Origin: Enchytraeus crypticus | Lineage: Eukaryota > Annelida > Clitellata > Enchytraeida > Enchytraeidae | Assembly: GCA_905160935.1 (NCBI GenBank) | Contig: CAJHZI010000513.1 | Span: 2,009,001-2,073,000, forward strand | DNA length: 64,000 bases | Direction: 5' to 3' | Shown here: positions 1 to 12,847 of the stretch, piece after piece | How the letters are laid out: the number at the start of each line of letters is the position of its first letter | Position numbering within the stretch: the first letter of the stretch is position 1 | Translations under genes and position numbers: made by a program | Notes under the pieces: model-generated | Told to the model about the DNA's origin: nothing | The model's input: only the letters and a program-made list of their open reading frames with translations | The model's database searches: none

Positions 1-588
1 TCTCTTCCACCATCTTTCATGCATCCGTTCTGCTTCACCTTCTCTCTATCTCCACGTTTCTCCTTCCTTTGCATTGCCTGCCTATCCAGTTGAACGTCGT
101 AGCACAGATAAACAGAGCACCATAGGTTCGAATCTCAACCGAACTGCTTCAGAAATGCTCTAATAATTGAGATTAAAACTTTGAATTCTGTCATATTATA
201 TTATGAGGTCAACTTTTCAAGTCAGATGAAGTTAATTATACATGTATGTGTATTTTATTTGTCATTATTTATCTATTCCCTTACTTCCTTTGCTTTCATA
301 TTCTATAAAAAGGCATTTAGTTGAAAAATTGAGATCCTATAATCTACGACAAAACCGTACGTTGTTCTGACTTCTAACTTTGTTATGGTTTGATAAAATT
401 TGCTTCTCTTGCTGCCAGTGTGTACTAGGAGTCTTCATACATTGGCTGATGGTTTATATGAGCATCACAGTCTGTGTGTAGATCCATATTGAATAGAGCT
501 GTTTGGAGTGAAATCATCCGACCGTGAAAATATATCACTAGTTAAATATGCTAATGGATTAGTATACAATAAAATAATACAAAATTCG

Positions 589-638
<50 letters not shown>

Positions 639-3116
639 AATAAAGTAACATTTTCTTAATATCTTTTCTAAGTTTTACCCTTCTACGAATATTTTAAGGC
701 ATTCGACATGCATCTTCCGTAGTTTTCAACCGATGAATTTACACCATAAATCAATCGAACTTTCAAAGAAGTTAAATCAAACAGATAACTTACCGGTATA
801 GACTGAACAATCTTGACAGAAGCCCGAAGTAGAATGGTTAATGGAAGTCCAGGATTTTAGACTGAACAGTTTATATGAGAGCAATGTATCATGACAGAAC
901 ACCTGTGATCAACTCTCACCCCTCCCAACCCTTCCTTCCTGCAAGGGGTACCCGCCTTCGACCATCTCTCCAATCCTCAACCCCTACACTAACCCCACCT
1001 CGTACTCCACTGATGGGTCCCAGAGGCACCAAAAATCCATAATTTATCTACTGGCTTCCTAGACAGAATCTTTCTCAAACAAACGTGAAAAGCAAACAAT
1101 GTCTAAACATAAAGCGATATACTGTAATTGTACTTGAATTTAATAGTAAACGTGACTAATTTAATATAGACGTAATGCGTATGCGGATAACTCACTGTAC
1201 ATGCTGTATATGCTATTATGTTAATATATTATTTACACAAAGGAATATTTGCACATTGCATAAGCATTATGCAATACTTAATGACATAGACGTTTTGCTT
1301 ATACCATATAGACGCCTAGATGTAATATACATATATAAAATTTATGATGCATGAAGCGAAATTTTTTGCAGTTTCAATATGAATTATATGCATCCGATAT
1401 ACCAGGTGGCTAGGAATCGAAATACAAATTTTATTATAAACAATTAAAAACGAATACAGTGATTTCCTATGTACCGTATACAAAATATAGAAATACGAAA
1501 TTGTAGCTTATACATTTCACAAGTCGATTGTATCATCTTACATCACAAACCCACACACCGCTGTCGATTTATCGCATTAGTATATAATACATGCACACCA
1601 CCATGCACTCTGACTTTCTAGATATTCTATACCTTATGATTGCCAATTGATAACTATGGGTTGGATTACTTTTTGTGCAGTTTATTACGTTTAAATTGAT
1701 TCAAGGGTTTTGCCGGTTTGGTTGGGTCACAAAATTTGGACTATACGGTCGGATATTATTGAATGAAATGACTCTTGAAGTATTGTTAGACTACAACCTA
1801 ATATCTACTTCAGTCACCTCTTTAAATGCATCTCCTCAGTCATCTCTTCACATTTGAGCAGTACTCGCACAGTTCTATGCGTTCCGGTATATCAAAAACA
1901 AAGCAGGGTTTCAAAGATGGCCGATCATTTAGTCTAGTCATTACTTTAAATATCTCAGCAATACCTTTTACGCTGTATCATTTTCCTATTAAATATCATT
2001 GTCTACGCAGCGGCACGCAAGGATAAGCACCTATCTCTGTAGATAGTATGTTTAACTGCGCACAGGTGTGCTCAGCGGGTGGCCAGGTTTGATAATGGAG
2101 TAATTTTAGATCCAGAGGCCCCAGGTTCTTCTACGAATTTCTCCGACGTTGAGGACCCCACTCGATGTCGATTTCAAATTATTAAAATTGTACTACGATA
2201 TAATGAAGATTTATCTTCCGGGTTTTCAACTGAAAACGATGTCAAAGAAGGAAACAAAGGCTTATATAAGTAGTTTGTCTTTATACACCAGCGAAATGTA
2301 CGCTACTTCCAAATGTTAAATCTGAACAAATTTAAAGGAATTTGAAGTACAACTTATACTCGGTAACTTTAATGTCTGACGGTACATTTTTAGATGTATG
2401 ATTCACTATGTCACTTGACCTTTCACCTCGTATAATTTTTTCGATTCTTGACGCATGATGTCGCGTAGAATAGCTGTGGTGTCTTAACTAAAGATCATAT
2501 TTCACTTACAATGTCATCAGATTATTGTTTAGAAATTAGTACTAAAGTTGTACTATAATGTTCACAAAATGCCCATGCGTAATTCTTGATTTGTAAAGGC
2601 CAATGCAGAATTGTGTGATTTACAAAATTATATATTCAGTGCCCAGTCTAGAAATTGGCTACGAAAAGACTCGCTATAGGAAGTGCAATGCACATGACGC
2701 ATTGAAAACGAACTAAGCAAAATCGTCTCTGGCTTTATTACATATTTTTAAATTCAGATTTCTTATTCGCTGTGTATATATAGGCCTCTATATGCATAAA
2801 ATTGTAATTTGACGGTAACGAGCCTCAATTGAGCCTTAAAAACATGCAGAACTGTGCAGAGCTTTAAAATCGAAGGAGAGTTCTGCCTGCTTAAATTACT
2901 TAAATTGCTTAGATTACTAAAGAGTTACTGAAGTTATAAAAAGTTCTCTTTGATCCTCATTTATTTTGTCCTAGGAGGTTTTTATTATTTTTTAGTGTGT
3001 AAACAATTCGTTATTTAGCATTAGGCCTATCTTGACAACCACGGCTAGAAATGTACATGGCAACAACTACGTCAACTACAAATATCTTGCAAAGCAAGAG
3101 AAATTTAACCAGTAGT
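1..3116. other. Gene-free AT-rich DNA
   Basis: I see no coding region. Open frames here are at most about 65 codons, have no recognisable domains and lack codon structure. The stretch is unique-looking AT-rich DNA apart from one TA microsatellite. A GGTTCGAATCTC string near 132 resembles a tRNA promoter B box, but the surrounding sequence is too weak to call a SINE. Confidence 0.6.
592..636. repeat. (TA)n microsatellite
   Basis: About 22 uninterrupted TA dinucleotides, seen directly. The first of many TA tracts in the window. Confidence 0.95.
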
Positions 3117-3240
3117 TAAGCTAAGGTTAACGTCAGTTTCCTCATTCGAAAGCGATGTCAGTGACGGGAGAGCCCAGGAATTGAATCACGCACCATTTGA
3201 TCCGCGGTCGAGTATCTTACTGACTTCAGCACTGGCTCCA
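3117..3240 (-). mobile_element. tRNA-derived SINE copy 1
   Basis: Read on the minus strand, this begins with a tRNA-like head: an A-box-like part, an anticodon-arm-like GCGGATCAAA, and a B-box-like GATTCAATTCC. A conserved body follows, containing CCCGTCACTGACATCG and GAGGAAACTGACGTTAAC. The same head and body recur at 35,957-36,080, and the body recurs at 15,658-15,722, 37,928-37,980 and 45,690-45,790, which is what shows it to be a dispersed repeat. I cannot assign it to a named SINE family. Confidence 0.6.
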
Positions 3241-3656
3241 GATTAGTGCGAAGAAGCGTAAACAATCATTGATTATCGCCAACTGGCCTCATCTAGACCA
3301 TTGGAGATACACTCCAGGCACTCCACCGAACCTATCCCTGTATTGCTCAATGCCCGAGCACTTTTAGGGGAGCGAGGGGGGCTTAGTTGTTCTAGAATAA
3401 TTAACTGGAGTTCTGAATCGATCATCATCAATCATCAATATAAATGTATAACTTAATTGCCATATATATACTGATTTACACCGACTGAAAATCAACTACA
3501 AACGTTTGCTTGATTAATTGAGTCTACATGCTTGACTAAACTTTAAAGGTGCGCTTAAATTGGCGCAATCACCCTCTTAAGGACTTAGACGAATTCATAA
3601 ATTTATATAAAAAATTAAAATACAGTTATATATAATATATTTTACTCATAAGTAAA

Positions 3657-3730
3657 ATTCATAAGTATATATACGTATATACACATGCACAGATAGATTC
3701 ATAAGTATATATACGTATATACACATGCAC
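3657..3730. repeat. 40-bp tandem duplication
   Basis: A block beginning ATTCATAAGTATATATACG is repeated almost exactly 40 bp later (3657 and 3697). A TA microsatellite follows at about 3735-3765. Confidence 0.85.
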
Positions 3731-3732
3731 AT

Positions 3733-3771
<39 letters not shown>

Positions 3772-3852
3772 ATATACATGTAATTTGCATGTCTATATAC
3801 GTATATAAATGTATATACGTATATAAATGTAATTTATGTGCATATGTATATA

Positions 3853-3921
3853 CCTATAGCAACACAGTAATATCACTCGTACGTCTCACCAGCGAGCTAA
3901 GTTAATTAAGAAAAATTAAGC

Positions 3922-3973
<52 letters not shown>

Positions 3974-4051
3974 ATATATATATGCTAATTTTTATTAATT
4001 AACTTAGCTCGCTGGTGAGACGTACGAGTGATACTATTGTGTTGCTATAGG
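3853..4051. mobile_element. Foldback (MITE-like) element
   Basis: Two arms of about 70 nt (3853-3922 and 3982-4051) are near-perfect reverse complements, starting CCTATAGCAACACA and including CGTACGTCTCACCAGCGAGC. They surround a (TA)n core. There is no coding capacity. The structure fits a foldback or miniature inverted-repeat element whose centre has expanded as a microsatellite. I did not find a clear target-site duplication. Confidence 0.7.
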
Positions 4052-4599
4052 TCTTCTACTGTCATTCTTTTCTGTCGAAGAAAATGTTGATTTTTTCATT
4101 ACGTGTAGCAATTGTCAAATTATATAAGCTTGTGATTTGTATTAAGTCTCGATGAAGCTATCAAAATCAAGTTCAAATGAGAGCGGGTTGTTGTCAATTT
4201 CGATCCAGATGTTTTAGTTAAGGAATCAATGACTACTTAAAAGATAAATGATAATATGAACCTGCCTGACGTCATCAAATCTTCAATATATTGATAATTT
4301 CTAGCAGGATTATAAGGTGTGGAGTTTAGGGATCTACGTGCTACAGTATATCACTATCTGAGGCCGAGATAATCTGTGTTTGTGAGAAGAAACGGTTAGA
4401 GGAGCATCATTATACAAACATTGCGTGTATATATTTATGTCTCGTCCATAGATAAACCGCTCCCGTACAAGTCATAAATTCATTTCTGCGACAAATAAAT
4501 TTACGTCCAGTGGAATGCAGTGGAAACCAGCCTCGCCTGTATCCTTTTGCCGAGTCGTAGTTTGTATGGAGAATGGCTGCATGATCAGCCAGCTTTATG

Positions 4600-4660
4600 C
4601 ACATGCAATTGGATGGTCTCACTCTCCAGTGCTCTGCCAAGTGGCAGGTCCAAGGTACAT
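4600..4660 (-). mobile_element. Short LINE 3'-end-like fragment
   Basis: On the minus strand this reads ATGTACCTTGGACCTGCCA followed by a TGGCAG half-palindrome. That matches the 3' end of the LINE at 45,883-46,639, which encodes a YVPWTCQ terminus, and the fragments at 8,345, 29,096, 58,308 and 58,741. Too short to classify alone. Confidence 0.4.
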
Positions 4661-5112
4661 ATTTTAAATAGAATACTATAGTTGATATATTCAGATATAG
4701 CCTTCATACATTCAGTACCGGCCTTTATAAATTCAGTGAAAGCCTTCTGCTCTGATCAGACTTGCGTGTCTGTATTGCAATTGATCTGTTTCGAACCAGA
4801 CACTGTCAAATGCGGCTCGATGTGATTTCGAATTTGAAACATATTGTTAATCGGACAAGTCTGCTGTTTACGTGACCATTCTCAATCTGCAGCGTACGAC
4901 ACCTAATAGCGATAGTGGAAATCTACATAAATGGAATTCATGTACTAGATAGACATGTGCAAGTTGGGTGATTAGGCGTTCCGTATTGTTGTCTGATTAA
5001 AATATTTCCACTGTCATACAGACATCTCTTACGTACTTGTCCGACCGTCGGCAAGTTCGATTTTTAACTTTTCCTATCCTACTCAAGATCCTCCCGATGT
5101 GTGCCTGTCAGC

Positions 5113-5270
5113 GTCTTCTTGCTTGTCTTTTCCTATGTATCCGTATCTTCTTGCCTGTCTGCTTCTATCTATCAATGTCTTCTTACTTGTCCTTTCCCAT
5201 GTATCCGTGTCTTCTTGCCTATCTGCTTCTATCCATCAATATCTTCTTGTTTGTCCATCCCATGTACCAG
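5113..5270. repeat. 64-bp tandem repeat
   Basis: Units start at 5113, 5177 and 5241 with the common beginning (G/A)TCTTCTT(G/A)CTTGTCC-like. The exact 64-bp spacing repeats twice and the third unit is partial. Several frames stay open across the array because of repetition and low complexity, not because of a gene. Confidence 0.85.
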
Positions 5271-5491
5271 AGTGGATTGTTCAACTAGTTGTTCAAGACT
5301 GCATACTGCAATACTTCAGATTGTCAAACGACTCGGATTTAAGTACGCGTGTGTCCGTGTTTCTGTATGTTTATCTGTGTGCGTGTGTACTAGTTGTTCA
5401 CGGAGGTGTAATACAAATGTTGGCATACGCGGATTTAAGTGTCGCCCTGGGACCTGTTCAGCTTGTCGATTTAGACCAGCGAGGTGTGATC

Positions 5492-5632
5492 TCAGCAGCT
5501 GCAGCAGCAACCATGACTGCAGCAGCTGCCGCATGATTGCAGCAGCTGCCGAAACAACCACGACTACAGCAGCTGCAAAAAAATCATGACTGCAGCAGCT
5601 GCCGCAGCAACTACGACTACAACAGCTGCCGC
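5492..5632. repeat. GCAGCTGCC-rich minisatellite
   Basis: Imperfect units of roughly 33 bp contain GACTGCAGCAGCTGCCGCA. They would encode short Ala/Thr-rich peptides in one frame, but there is no surrounding open frame, signal or splice structure. Confidence 0.75.
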
Positions 5633-5731
5633 ATATAGAAATCTAGCTACAAAACAGCAATTCCAGCATCAAGATAAAAAAAGAAATCTATACAACACCT
5701 TCAACGGCATTGCTCATTGCATAACTGGAAT

Positions 5732-5800
5732 ATCCACAGCTTAATCAGTTAGCTATCTGGCTGCGGATAAGAAGGTACATGGTTCAAATCCAATGCTAAT
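5732..5800 (+). mobile_element. tRNA-like SINE head
   Basis: CAGCTTAATCAGTTAG (A-box-like) is followed by TCTGGCTGCGGATAAGA, which resembles a tRNA-Arg anticodon arm, and by GGTTCAAATCC, a good B box. The acceptor stem does not pair and the anticodon stem is imperfect. It is therefore best read as a tRNA-derived SINE head or relic, not a working tRNA gene. The GCGGATC-like string is shared with the SINE at 3117. Confidence 0.45.
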
Positions 5801-6864
5801 CTTGACATTGACAATCGTTGTGACAGGAAATTAACAAAGCATCATATAATATACGTTAGACTAGCATCATAATTTGTAAAACTAGGACATCTATAGATCT
5901 ACTATATTCACAATTAATCACAACGAGAAACTCTAATGCACCATTATTCCATGAGACCAATTTGAGAAATACCAAATGTAGGAAGTCGATTTCCGATAGA
6001 TTTGAAAAAGTCGTCAATAATTACCGCAATTCTTATTGAAAATATTAGAAATGCTGAGTGCGTGTAAATTGAAATTGTAAATATGCATCACCTCTGCTTA
6101 CAACCAATGTTTTAGTCTGAAGCCTCGCGGAACATAGAAACTGATAAAATAGAGAGCAGTAGAAATAAATAAAACTAGTAAATGGGACAAAATTGATATA
6201 ATTAAGCAACGACGAAGCAGTGAAAGAAATTATTTATAATACATTAATTAACGCATTAAATAAAATAATATTTATTGATTGGTTTTTGAAATCAGTCGGC
6301 TCTATATAACATAATAATAAATAATATATAATAATAATATATAATACCTGTTCCATCCTGCACTACAGGATTACATTTAGCAAACTTATCTTAGGACGAA
6401 TAGATTACTTCGCGAGTCGAATGGACAGAAGAAAAACACACAGGTGTTGCAACGTACGGCGTCGAGAATTGAACTGATAAAAACACGTAATACCAGATAT
6501 GCATTAATAACAGACTTTGTGACTTTTCTTAATACAATATTGACATTCGTCAAGTTGGTTGGGCGGTAAATGAAAAGTCAACAGCATATCGGGTTGAACA
6601 ATGCCGATGGGTTTTATATGAAGACTGGTCGTATAGCCGGCTGAATAGCTTTAGGATATCAACGTACCATGATACCTAAAGCAAATTCACGCCTCGACAC
6701 AATGGACAGATATCTTGAAGAAATTATATGCCAGAGAAAAAATCAGTCAGCCATCTTGTCGTCTACTATGTTTTAATGCGAAATAAAGATAGATTTAGTT
6801 GAGTGATTTTGGGAGATTGTAAAACTTAGCTAACTTTGGCTATTAGTGTTATATTATTAGGATG

Positions 6865-6865
<1 letters not shown>
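5801..6865. other. No recognisable feature
   Basis: AT-rich sequence with a short ATAATA-type patch near 6,305-6,345. I see no gene. Confidence 0.5.
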
Positions 6866-6898
<33 letters not shown>

Positions 6899-7010
6899 GT
6901 GAGGGAGAGAGAGAGAGTGAGGGAGAGAGAGAGAGTGAGGGAGAGAGAAGGCGGCGAGAGACTGAGAGACTGAGAAAGAGAGCGAGGGAGAGATAGAGAG
7001 AGTTGAAGAG

Positions 7011-7058
<48 letters not shown>
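6866..7058. repeat. (GA)n purine tract
   Basis: Long interrupted GA repeat with GGGAGAGA and GTGAGGGA variants. All-purine on the plus strand over nearly 190 bp. Confidence 0.95.
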
Positions 7059-7059
<1 letters not shown>

Positions 7060-8344
7060 TTATAACAACGTGGTTAATAATTAAGGCTATTCAATAAATG
7101 TATTTTAATAAATTCCTTACAGTTTTAAAGAGAAATAATTAAGGCTTTCTATATATCATAATATCATTGGATGGCCAGAAAGTGCATGGCTTTTATAGTT
7201 ACTGATATATTTATTACCTGCATCACATTCATAGAGTTTATTAAATCTCATATATATATAGCAATTGCAAAAAATCATACCCTGTAATGATTTCTCTTTG
7301 TTTTCTCTAAACCAAGATTTATGGCGTTTTACCAACACTTGTGCTTATTTGAAATTAATTGGAAGTATTATGTACGCTGCGTAGATTAATAATACTAATA
7401 TAGTTTGCGATAAACAGTTACTGAATAAAATTAGTTTCAGAGATTGCATCAGAGAGTCCATGTAGTAGCAAATGAAAGTTTTCTGCAAAGTTTCGTATGA
7501 ATATTCTGGCAAAAATTAAAAGAACAGGAATGTGAGAATCTGAGAATACGAGTAACGCTATTTTCACGTAAATTTAAACAAGCCTAAGTGTATATATTTC
7601 ATGTCACTGGTCTGCAATACTGTGCAATTGCATGATTAATTTAAGCCGAATAACTACGAACGAAGCTAACGAATCTATATTGCAACAATATCCACAAGGC
7701 AGTAAATTTAATCTCATTCAATGATATCACAGTTCGAGACTCGTAGTATAACAACAATACGATAATGTCTTGACGATAAATCGAATGTAAATATTAACGC
7801 TATCTGTAACACTTCGAATAGAATAGTGTCATATGCATAATGAGTGAGTTTCGTGCGAAGCACTTCATTGTTGGCGTGTGAAGGCTAAGAAAATGTTTGC
7901 ACATTTCCACAAAAGATGCTCGCGTTCTAAGCACGCCGCTTTGTGAGCGAGAAGAAAAGTTGATATTCAAGACGGCTTAGAAGAGCGAAATAAAAATCTC
8001 TCGAGTCCATTCAGATAAGAGCAAATATTTTTACAATTCATTGTGATTAGAGTTGTGGCAGTGGAAGCTTTGTAGATATGCCGTCTCATAGCTTGAAATC
8101 TATCCAATATTTGTCTTTATTTGGCGGTACATAACACACGTCGTTTGCATACATATTGGATTGAGTATAAATAATGCATAATGCAGCATCGGCTTGAATG
8201 TGTGGGCCATTCGAAACCCAGCTTACCCCGGTGCTGACGGTGCATTTGGGCGACAAATTTAAATTAAAATCCTGTAATAAACACTAAAACGAAGGCCTAC
8301 GAGATCGTTTGGTGTAAGCTTAAGAGAATTAACATTATAGACTA
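7059..8344. other. No recognisable feature
   Basis: Ordinary AT-rich DNA. No domain-bearing frame, RNA gene or tandem repeat was seen. Confidence 0.5.
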
Positions 8345-8512
8345 TTGTAGAGGCATAGGCAGGCCGAGATTCGGTAAGTTAGATGATTTAAAGACCCACT
8401 CATATGAGGAAATGAAGATGAAAGCGGAAGACAGAGAAGACTTGACGCGTTACATGCCATGGACCTGCCAGTAGGCTGTGCACTAAGAGAGAGACTTAGA
8501 GAGACAATTTTA
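8345..8512 (+). mobile_element. 5'-truncated LINE 3' end
   Basis: The frame starting near 8369 reads LDDLKTHSYEEM, then KAEDRED, and ends MPWTCQ-stop at about 8470. This matches the C-terminus of the LINE protein at 45,904-46,627 (minus strand there). Nucleotide similarity continues past the stop into CACTAAGAGAGAGA. Only the last 40 or so codons and the start of the 3' UTR remain, as expected for a heavily 5'-truncated retroposed copy. Confidence 0.8.
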
Positions 8513-8857
8513 GAATATAATAGTTGTTATATTCAACTTAATTTTGTTATGTTTATCGTTGACGGAATAAATTTATACCAGCACATTTATCCACCTGCAT
8601 GTATACGCTTCTACTAACTCTTATTCACTCACCAGTGTACTGTCAAATGTGACATCGATCAGGTTCAAGACACACATTTGTATTTTTGCATAAAAGCGTT
8701 GCAATCAGGCTGACGAATGAGCACTCCCATGACCAACAAATTGGTTACATCAAAATTATTTATTACAATAGGTTATTAACTTATTGAACCTATTTATTAA
8801 ATTTATCAAACTTATTTAAATGTTAGCATACTTGAAATGTACCCATGTTCTTATACA

Positions 8858-9680
8858 GTAGTAGAATGTTGTAGGGAGTACTTCGCCACATTTGACCCAG
8901 TCCCCAAAGTACATTATGAGTCACGAGGTGTCCTAGATAATCTAGGCTAATCCGCCCACAGTTTCAAGGCTAAGTGCTTGAGGTACTAATTAGTCCGAAG
9001 TAATGGAGCACTCAATTAATACGTCATGTGAGCACTTAGCACTAATTAGCCCGAAGAATCACCTCGCTAATTATGTCATGTGGGCAAACATGCGTGAAAA
9101 GGTATAGCATCTCTTAAATTTAAAATTTTCTAATGTATCTGACCCATCTTAGATTTCTGCATTAAATGCATAACAAGCCTATGATATTCGCAAACAGTGT
9201 ATCGCAAATAAGTGTAGATGTCAATGTCATCGAAGACAGGTGTGGGGCAGCGGCGTGGGGCAGCGGCGTCAGACAGCGCAGGAATTCAGAGGTGTCTGTG
9301 TACATCCAATAAAGTTTTCATCATGCAAGTGATAAAATTAATAGCGTTCTGCACTTCAAATTAATTTTTCCTCTAGCCATACACACGCACACACACCAAG
9401 TAATTGATGATGAGAAAATGCTTAATTTTTAAGTTAAAAATAGGATCATTAAAGATTAGGATGGTAAATATCGATGAAAAGCACGTAGCCGCTAATGGAA
9501 TTTACATATGAAATTTTCAAACTCTTATAGTTGTTCTAGAAGCTCATCTCTAATATACATCTAATCTCTTTTACTTATAAAGGGATAATAATACAGTTGT
9601 GTAATATTTTACTTATCTGCACTTGGCAGATTTATCCAGTTTTATTTTTGCTTTATCTCTTTATCGGGAAATACTATGCA
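8858..9680 (+). repeat. Left inverted arm
   Basis: Reverse complement of 13,295-14,112. It contains a 15-bp palindrome at 8932-8946 and two subterminal direct repeats (8985-9030 and 9041-9082). Both repeats start ACTAATTAG(T/C)CCGAAG and end with a TCATGTG motif. Similarity to the right arm weakens after about 9,660. Confidence 0.8.
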
Positions 9681-10564
9681 GCTTTATAGATGCTAAAATG
9701 TTGAATAATTTAAAAAAACAAATGTTACTAATTATCCCGAATATCAGTAGAGAAAATATCCTCACTATGTACGTCCTCAATTACACTTACATGATTAGAG
9801 TACTAATTAATGCAGGTTTAATGGGCTGACAAGATCAAGAACTATCAGCGCTAAGGTACATCATTTAGCCTAATTGTTTCTTGGCGTGCTTATTTGTCAA
9901 CTTGTTCAAAGTACATCACGTGAATACTACGGCCACGCAAACAAGTTCTTACAGCACTCTAGACATCATCTTTAGCGGAACGGCTCATCGAAATGACTCG
10001 AGGCGGTATCATAATTGTGGTGCTATTGTGATTCTTAAATCACCTCTCAAAATGCTAGCAATTCCTTCATTATCCTGTAACATTGAAAGTCTGTCGCGTA
10101 AAACATTCAAACAGTCCTTCAAACAGACCTTCGGCAGTAAATTAAAATTCTGTAACTTATTTGCTTAAATTATTTAAAGTATACAGAATGAACTAACATT
10201 CGACAAAACATTCGCTCGTGCTAAAGTTTTTCACTGTAAATTCTACATATATATTTTCAAGCACATTGACAAATTAAGGTTAATTATCATTAACTACATC
10301 TCCTTTTACATCGTTAAATCTTAATTCCTTGATGTCATCATTTAATTGATCAGTTTTGATGATATAGATCTTAACGTCTTCACAAAGTCATTATTTAAAT
10401 AAATAAATTCTCTCGCAATAATCGACTTTAAAAATAAGCTCTAAGTAATACATTTGAAGCATGTTTTCGCAGTCTAGGAAACGCTAAAATAATTATATCG
10501 TGATCTACTTTAAATATTTTTGTTCATCTTGCCATACATCTAGTTTACAATTGCTATAATCTTG

Positions 10565-10790
10565 CATTAGCTGTCTCTTACATCACATGTAGTTAACGGT
10601 CGTGCTATTCTTCAGCGCTCATCACAAAACACACACACACAGAGTAATTAACTATCAATAAATGTATAATTTCTATGTTAAAAATTTAATCCTTAAAGAT
10701 AAAGTAAAAATAGTGGCACTTTTATCTCTTTAACACAGTAGCTTTATAACTGCTAAAATTTGAATAATTTACATTGAATAATGGCTGAGA
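10565..10790. repeat. Internal partial copy of the arm end
   Basis: The stretch from the CA repeat and AGTAATTAACTATC through CTTTATAACTGCTAAAAT and TTGAATAATTTA parallels 9370-9720 of the left arm, with an internal deletion of about 150 bp. The first 60 bp, with ACGGTCGTGCTATTCTTCAG, also resemble 47,555-47,610. This suggests that another dispersed repeat lies here. Confidence 0.5.
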
Positions 10791-10968
10791 CGACGCTTGA
10801 CAACCGGACAACTTGAGGTCGCATCCTGACAACTTGAGGTCGCACCAAGATAACTTGAGATTTCATTCAGACAACTTGGAAGTCGTATCCAGACAACTTG
10901 AGGTCGCAGCAAGACAACTTGTGGTCGTAGTTTAGCAACTGTAAGTCGATTCCAGAGAACTTGTGGGA
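10790..10968. repeat. ~23-bp minisatellite
   Basis: Seven or so degenerate copies of AGACAACTTGAGGTCGCA plus a 4-6 nt spacer. The minus-strand frame over it (10,769-10,981) is a by-product of the repeat. Confidence 0.8.
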
Positions 10969-11271
10969 GGCTGCAATTCACTCAAGAAGTAACGATGTCC
11001 ACATGACCCTTTTACCTTCCCTACAAAGTGTGGTTGTTTTTAAATTATGCTTTAGTTGTTTCATAACTTAGTTGCTTACAGCTATGTACCTGCAATATTT
11101 GCGATCACAGAGAACCACAATATTAAAATAAACACATTTTATTATTTTATTTTCATATGATTTTTACAAATACGTTTATTCAACACAATGTTAATTTAAA
11201 TTATGTAGCATATTGAAAGCACGAGATGATGGAATTAAGTGACCATTCATAAAGCGAATCAATTTATTCAG

Positions 11272-11318
<47 letters not shown>
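11272..11318. repeat. (CT)n microsatellite
   Basis: About 20 CT dinucleotides inside the inverted-arm unit. Confidence 0.95.
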
Positions 11319-11320
<2 letters not shown>

Positions 11321-12636
11321 AGGAGATTGCACGAAAAATTTAAGCTCAGCTAAACTAGTTTCAATTAAAATGCATATTGTATAAAATGTATATGAACTGT
11401 GATAAGAAAGCCCATGATTTAGTATCACGTGGTGACATCATTTAAACGTTTTCCACCTTAACCGTATATTAATCAGAGTTTTCATTCATCAGATTATGTA
11501 CAATTTATATTAAGTACAAAATGAAGAACTGGTGAAAATATTTTGAAATAAAATACGATTTTAACTGTTATGCATATATATCGTTTCCTCTATGACTAAG
11601 TATATTCTATTCTTCTACCAACTTCATCATTCTGTGTGCTCTATTAAATAAGCGACATTGTGCAGATAAAATATTTGAATATATATCTAAAATTATTCTC
11701 TCCGCTTCAATCGTGTCAACTAAGCTAGAACTAAGGATAACTGCAGAAAATCTCTTCAGAACACATTACTTTATCCTGGCATACAGCATTCGGTATGGAT
11801 AACACAAAGACTAGATTAAAGGGATTAGCTCGTTGTACTATGGAGTGACCACTATTGAGTCTGAAGGAAGGCTCTGATTATGAATATTTACCCACTCCAA
11901 ATGAGTGGGGGCCAAATAAGAAATATCCAGTACAGGACTATGGGCGTGTTACATGCAGTGTAAAATTATCTCTATTAAAATGAAAGCGAACAAGTCACAC
12001 AAAATTTTAGCTAATACTATTTTGAAGAGCAATCATTTCTTTTCAAAACGACGTAAATAGTTGTTTATATGTACTTAATTGTCAAGATTATTGCGCTCTA
12101 ATCGTCTCACGGCAGCTGAGTACTCGCCTAGCACACGTCGACCTAATGTACCTCAGCGCGTGATAGCAGCTGTAGCCAGACAAGCATTGCATGCATTTAG
12201 CTACGCTATGCTGACTAAGTTTCTCATAGTTTCTGTATCAATATGGGTATCTACTCGTAGTAGATAGTATTATCAAAACAGCAAAACGCCTGACGTCTGT
12301 TAACAAGTATTATAAATGTGTACTTTGGAAATACATATACAGTATTAAAAATCATAAAACACCACAAGTGCATTGAAAAAAGCAATGCTATTGCTAATGA
12401 GAAAGCTTCTGGATATATGATAGACATCATATGTATTTATTATGTAGTTCTTCATTTAATAACAGAATGGTATGTTTAAAATAACAGAAAGGTATATTTC
12501 AATTACTTACCAAATGATGATGCACAAATGTCTTAATTTACATTTAATATATATCTCGATAGAATATCTGGAGAGGATATATTACACATTAGAATGTATT
12601 AAATTGCAGTTATCTTCAGCAAAGACGATCAATTTT

Positions 12637-12847
12637 AAATATCACATGTTATGAAAGATCTATAAGTATTCTAATACATGGAAGGTTCACAATTGCTATA
12701 AATATCACATGTTTAAAAGATCTATAAATATTCTAATACATGGAAAGTTCACAATTGCTATTTAAATATCACATCTTATAAAAGATATATAATAAAATGT
12801 ATAAAAGATCTATAAGTATTCTAATACATAGAAAGTTCACAATTGCT
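12637..12847. repeat. 63/64-bp tandem repeat
   Basis: Three and a bit units, starting AAATATCACAT at 12,637, 12,700 and 12,764. Each contains AAAGATCTATAA, ATTCTAATACAT and AAGTTCACAATTGCTA. It lies inside the inverted-arm unit. Confidence 0.85.

Noticed and set aside
85-150. SINE head at the window start
   Set aside because: A B-box-like GGTTCGAATCTC is present, but no A box or family match could be shown.
5099-5589. Overlapping open frames of 145 and 162 codons
   Set aside because: They cross a 64-bp tandem repeat and a GCAGCTGCC minisatellite. Two frames are open at once because of the repeat, and no domain, signal or splice site supports either.
5732-5800. Functional tRNA-Arg gene
   Set aside because: A and B boxes and a GCG anticodon position can be traced, but acceptor and anticodon stems do not pair properly. 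It fits a SINE relic better.
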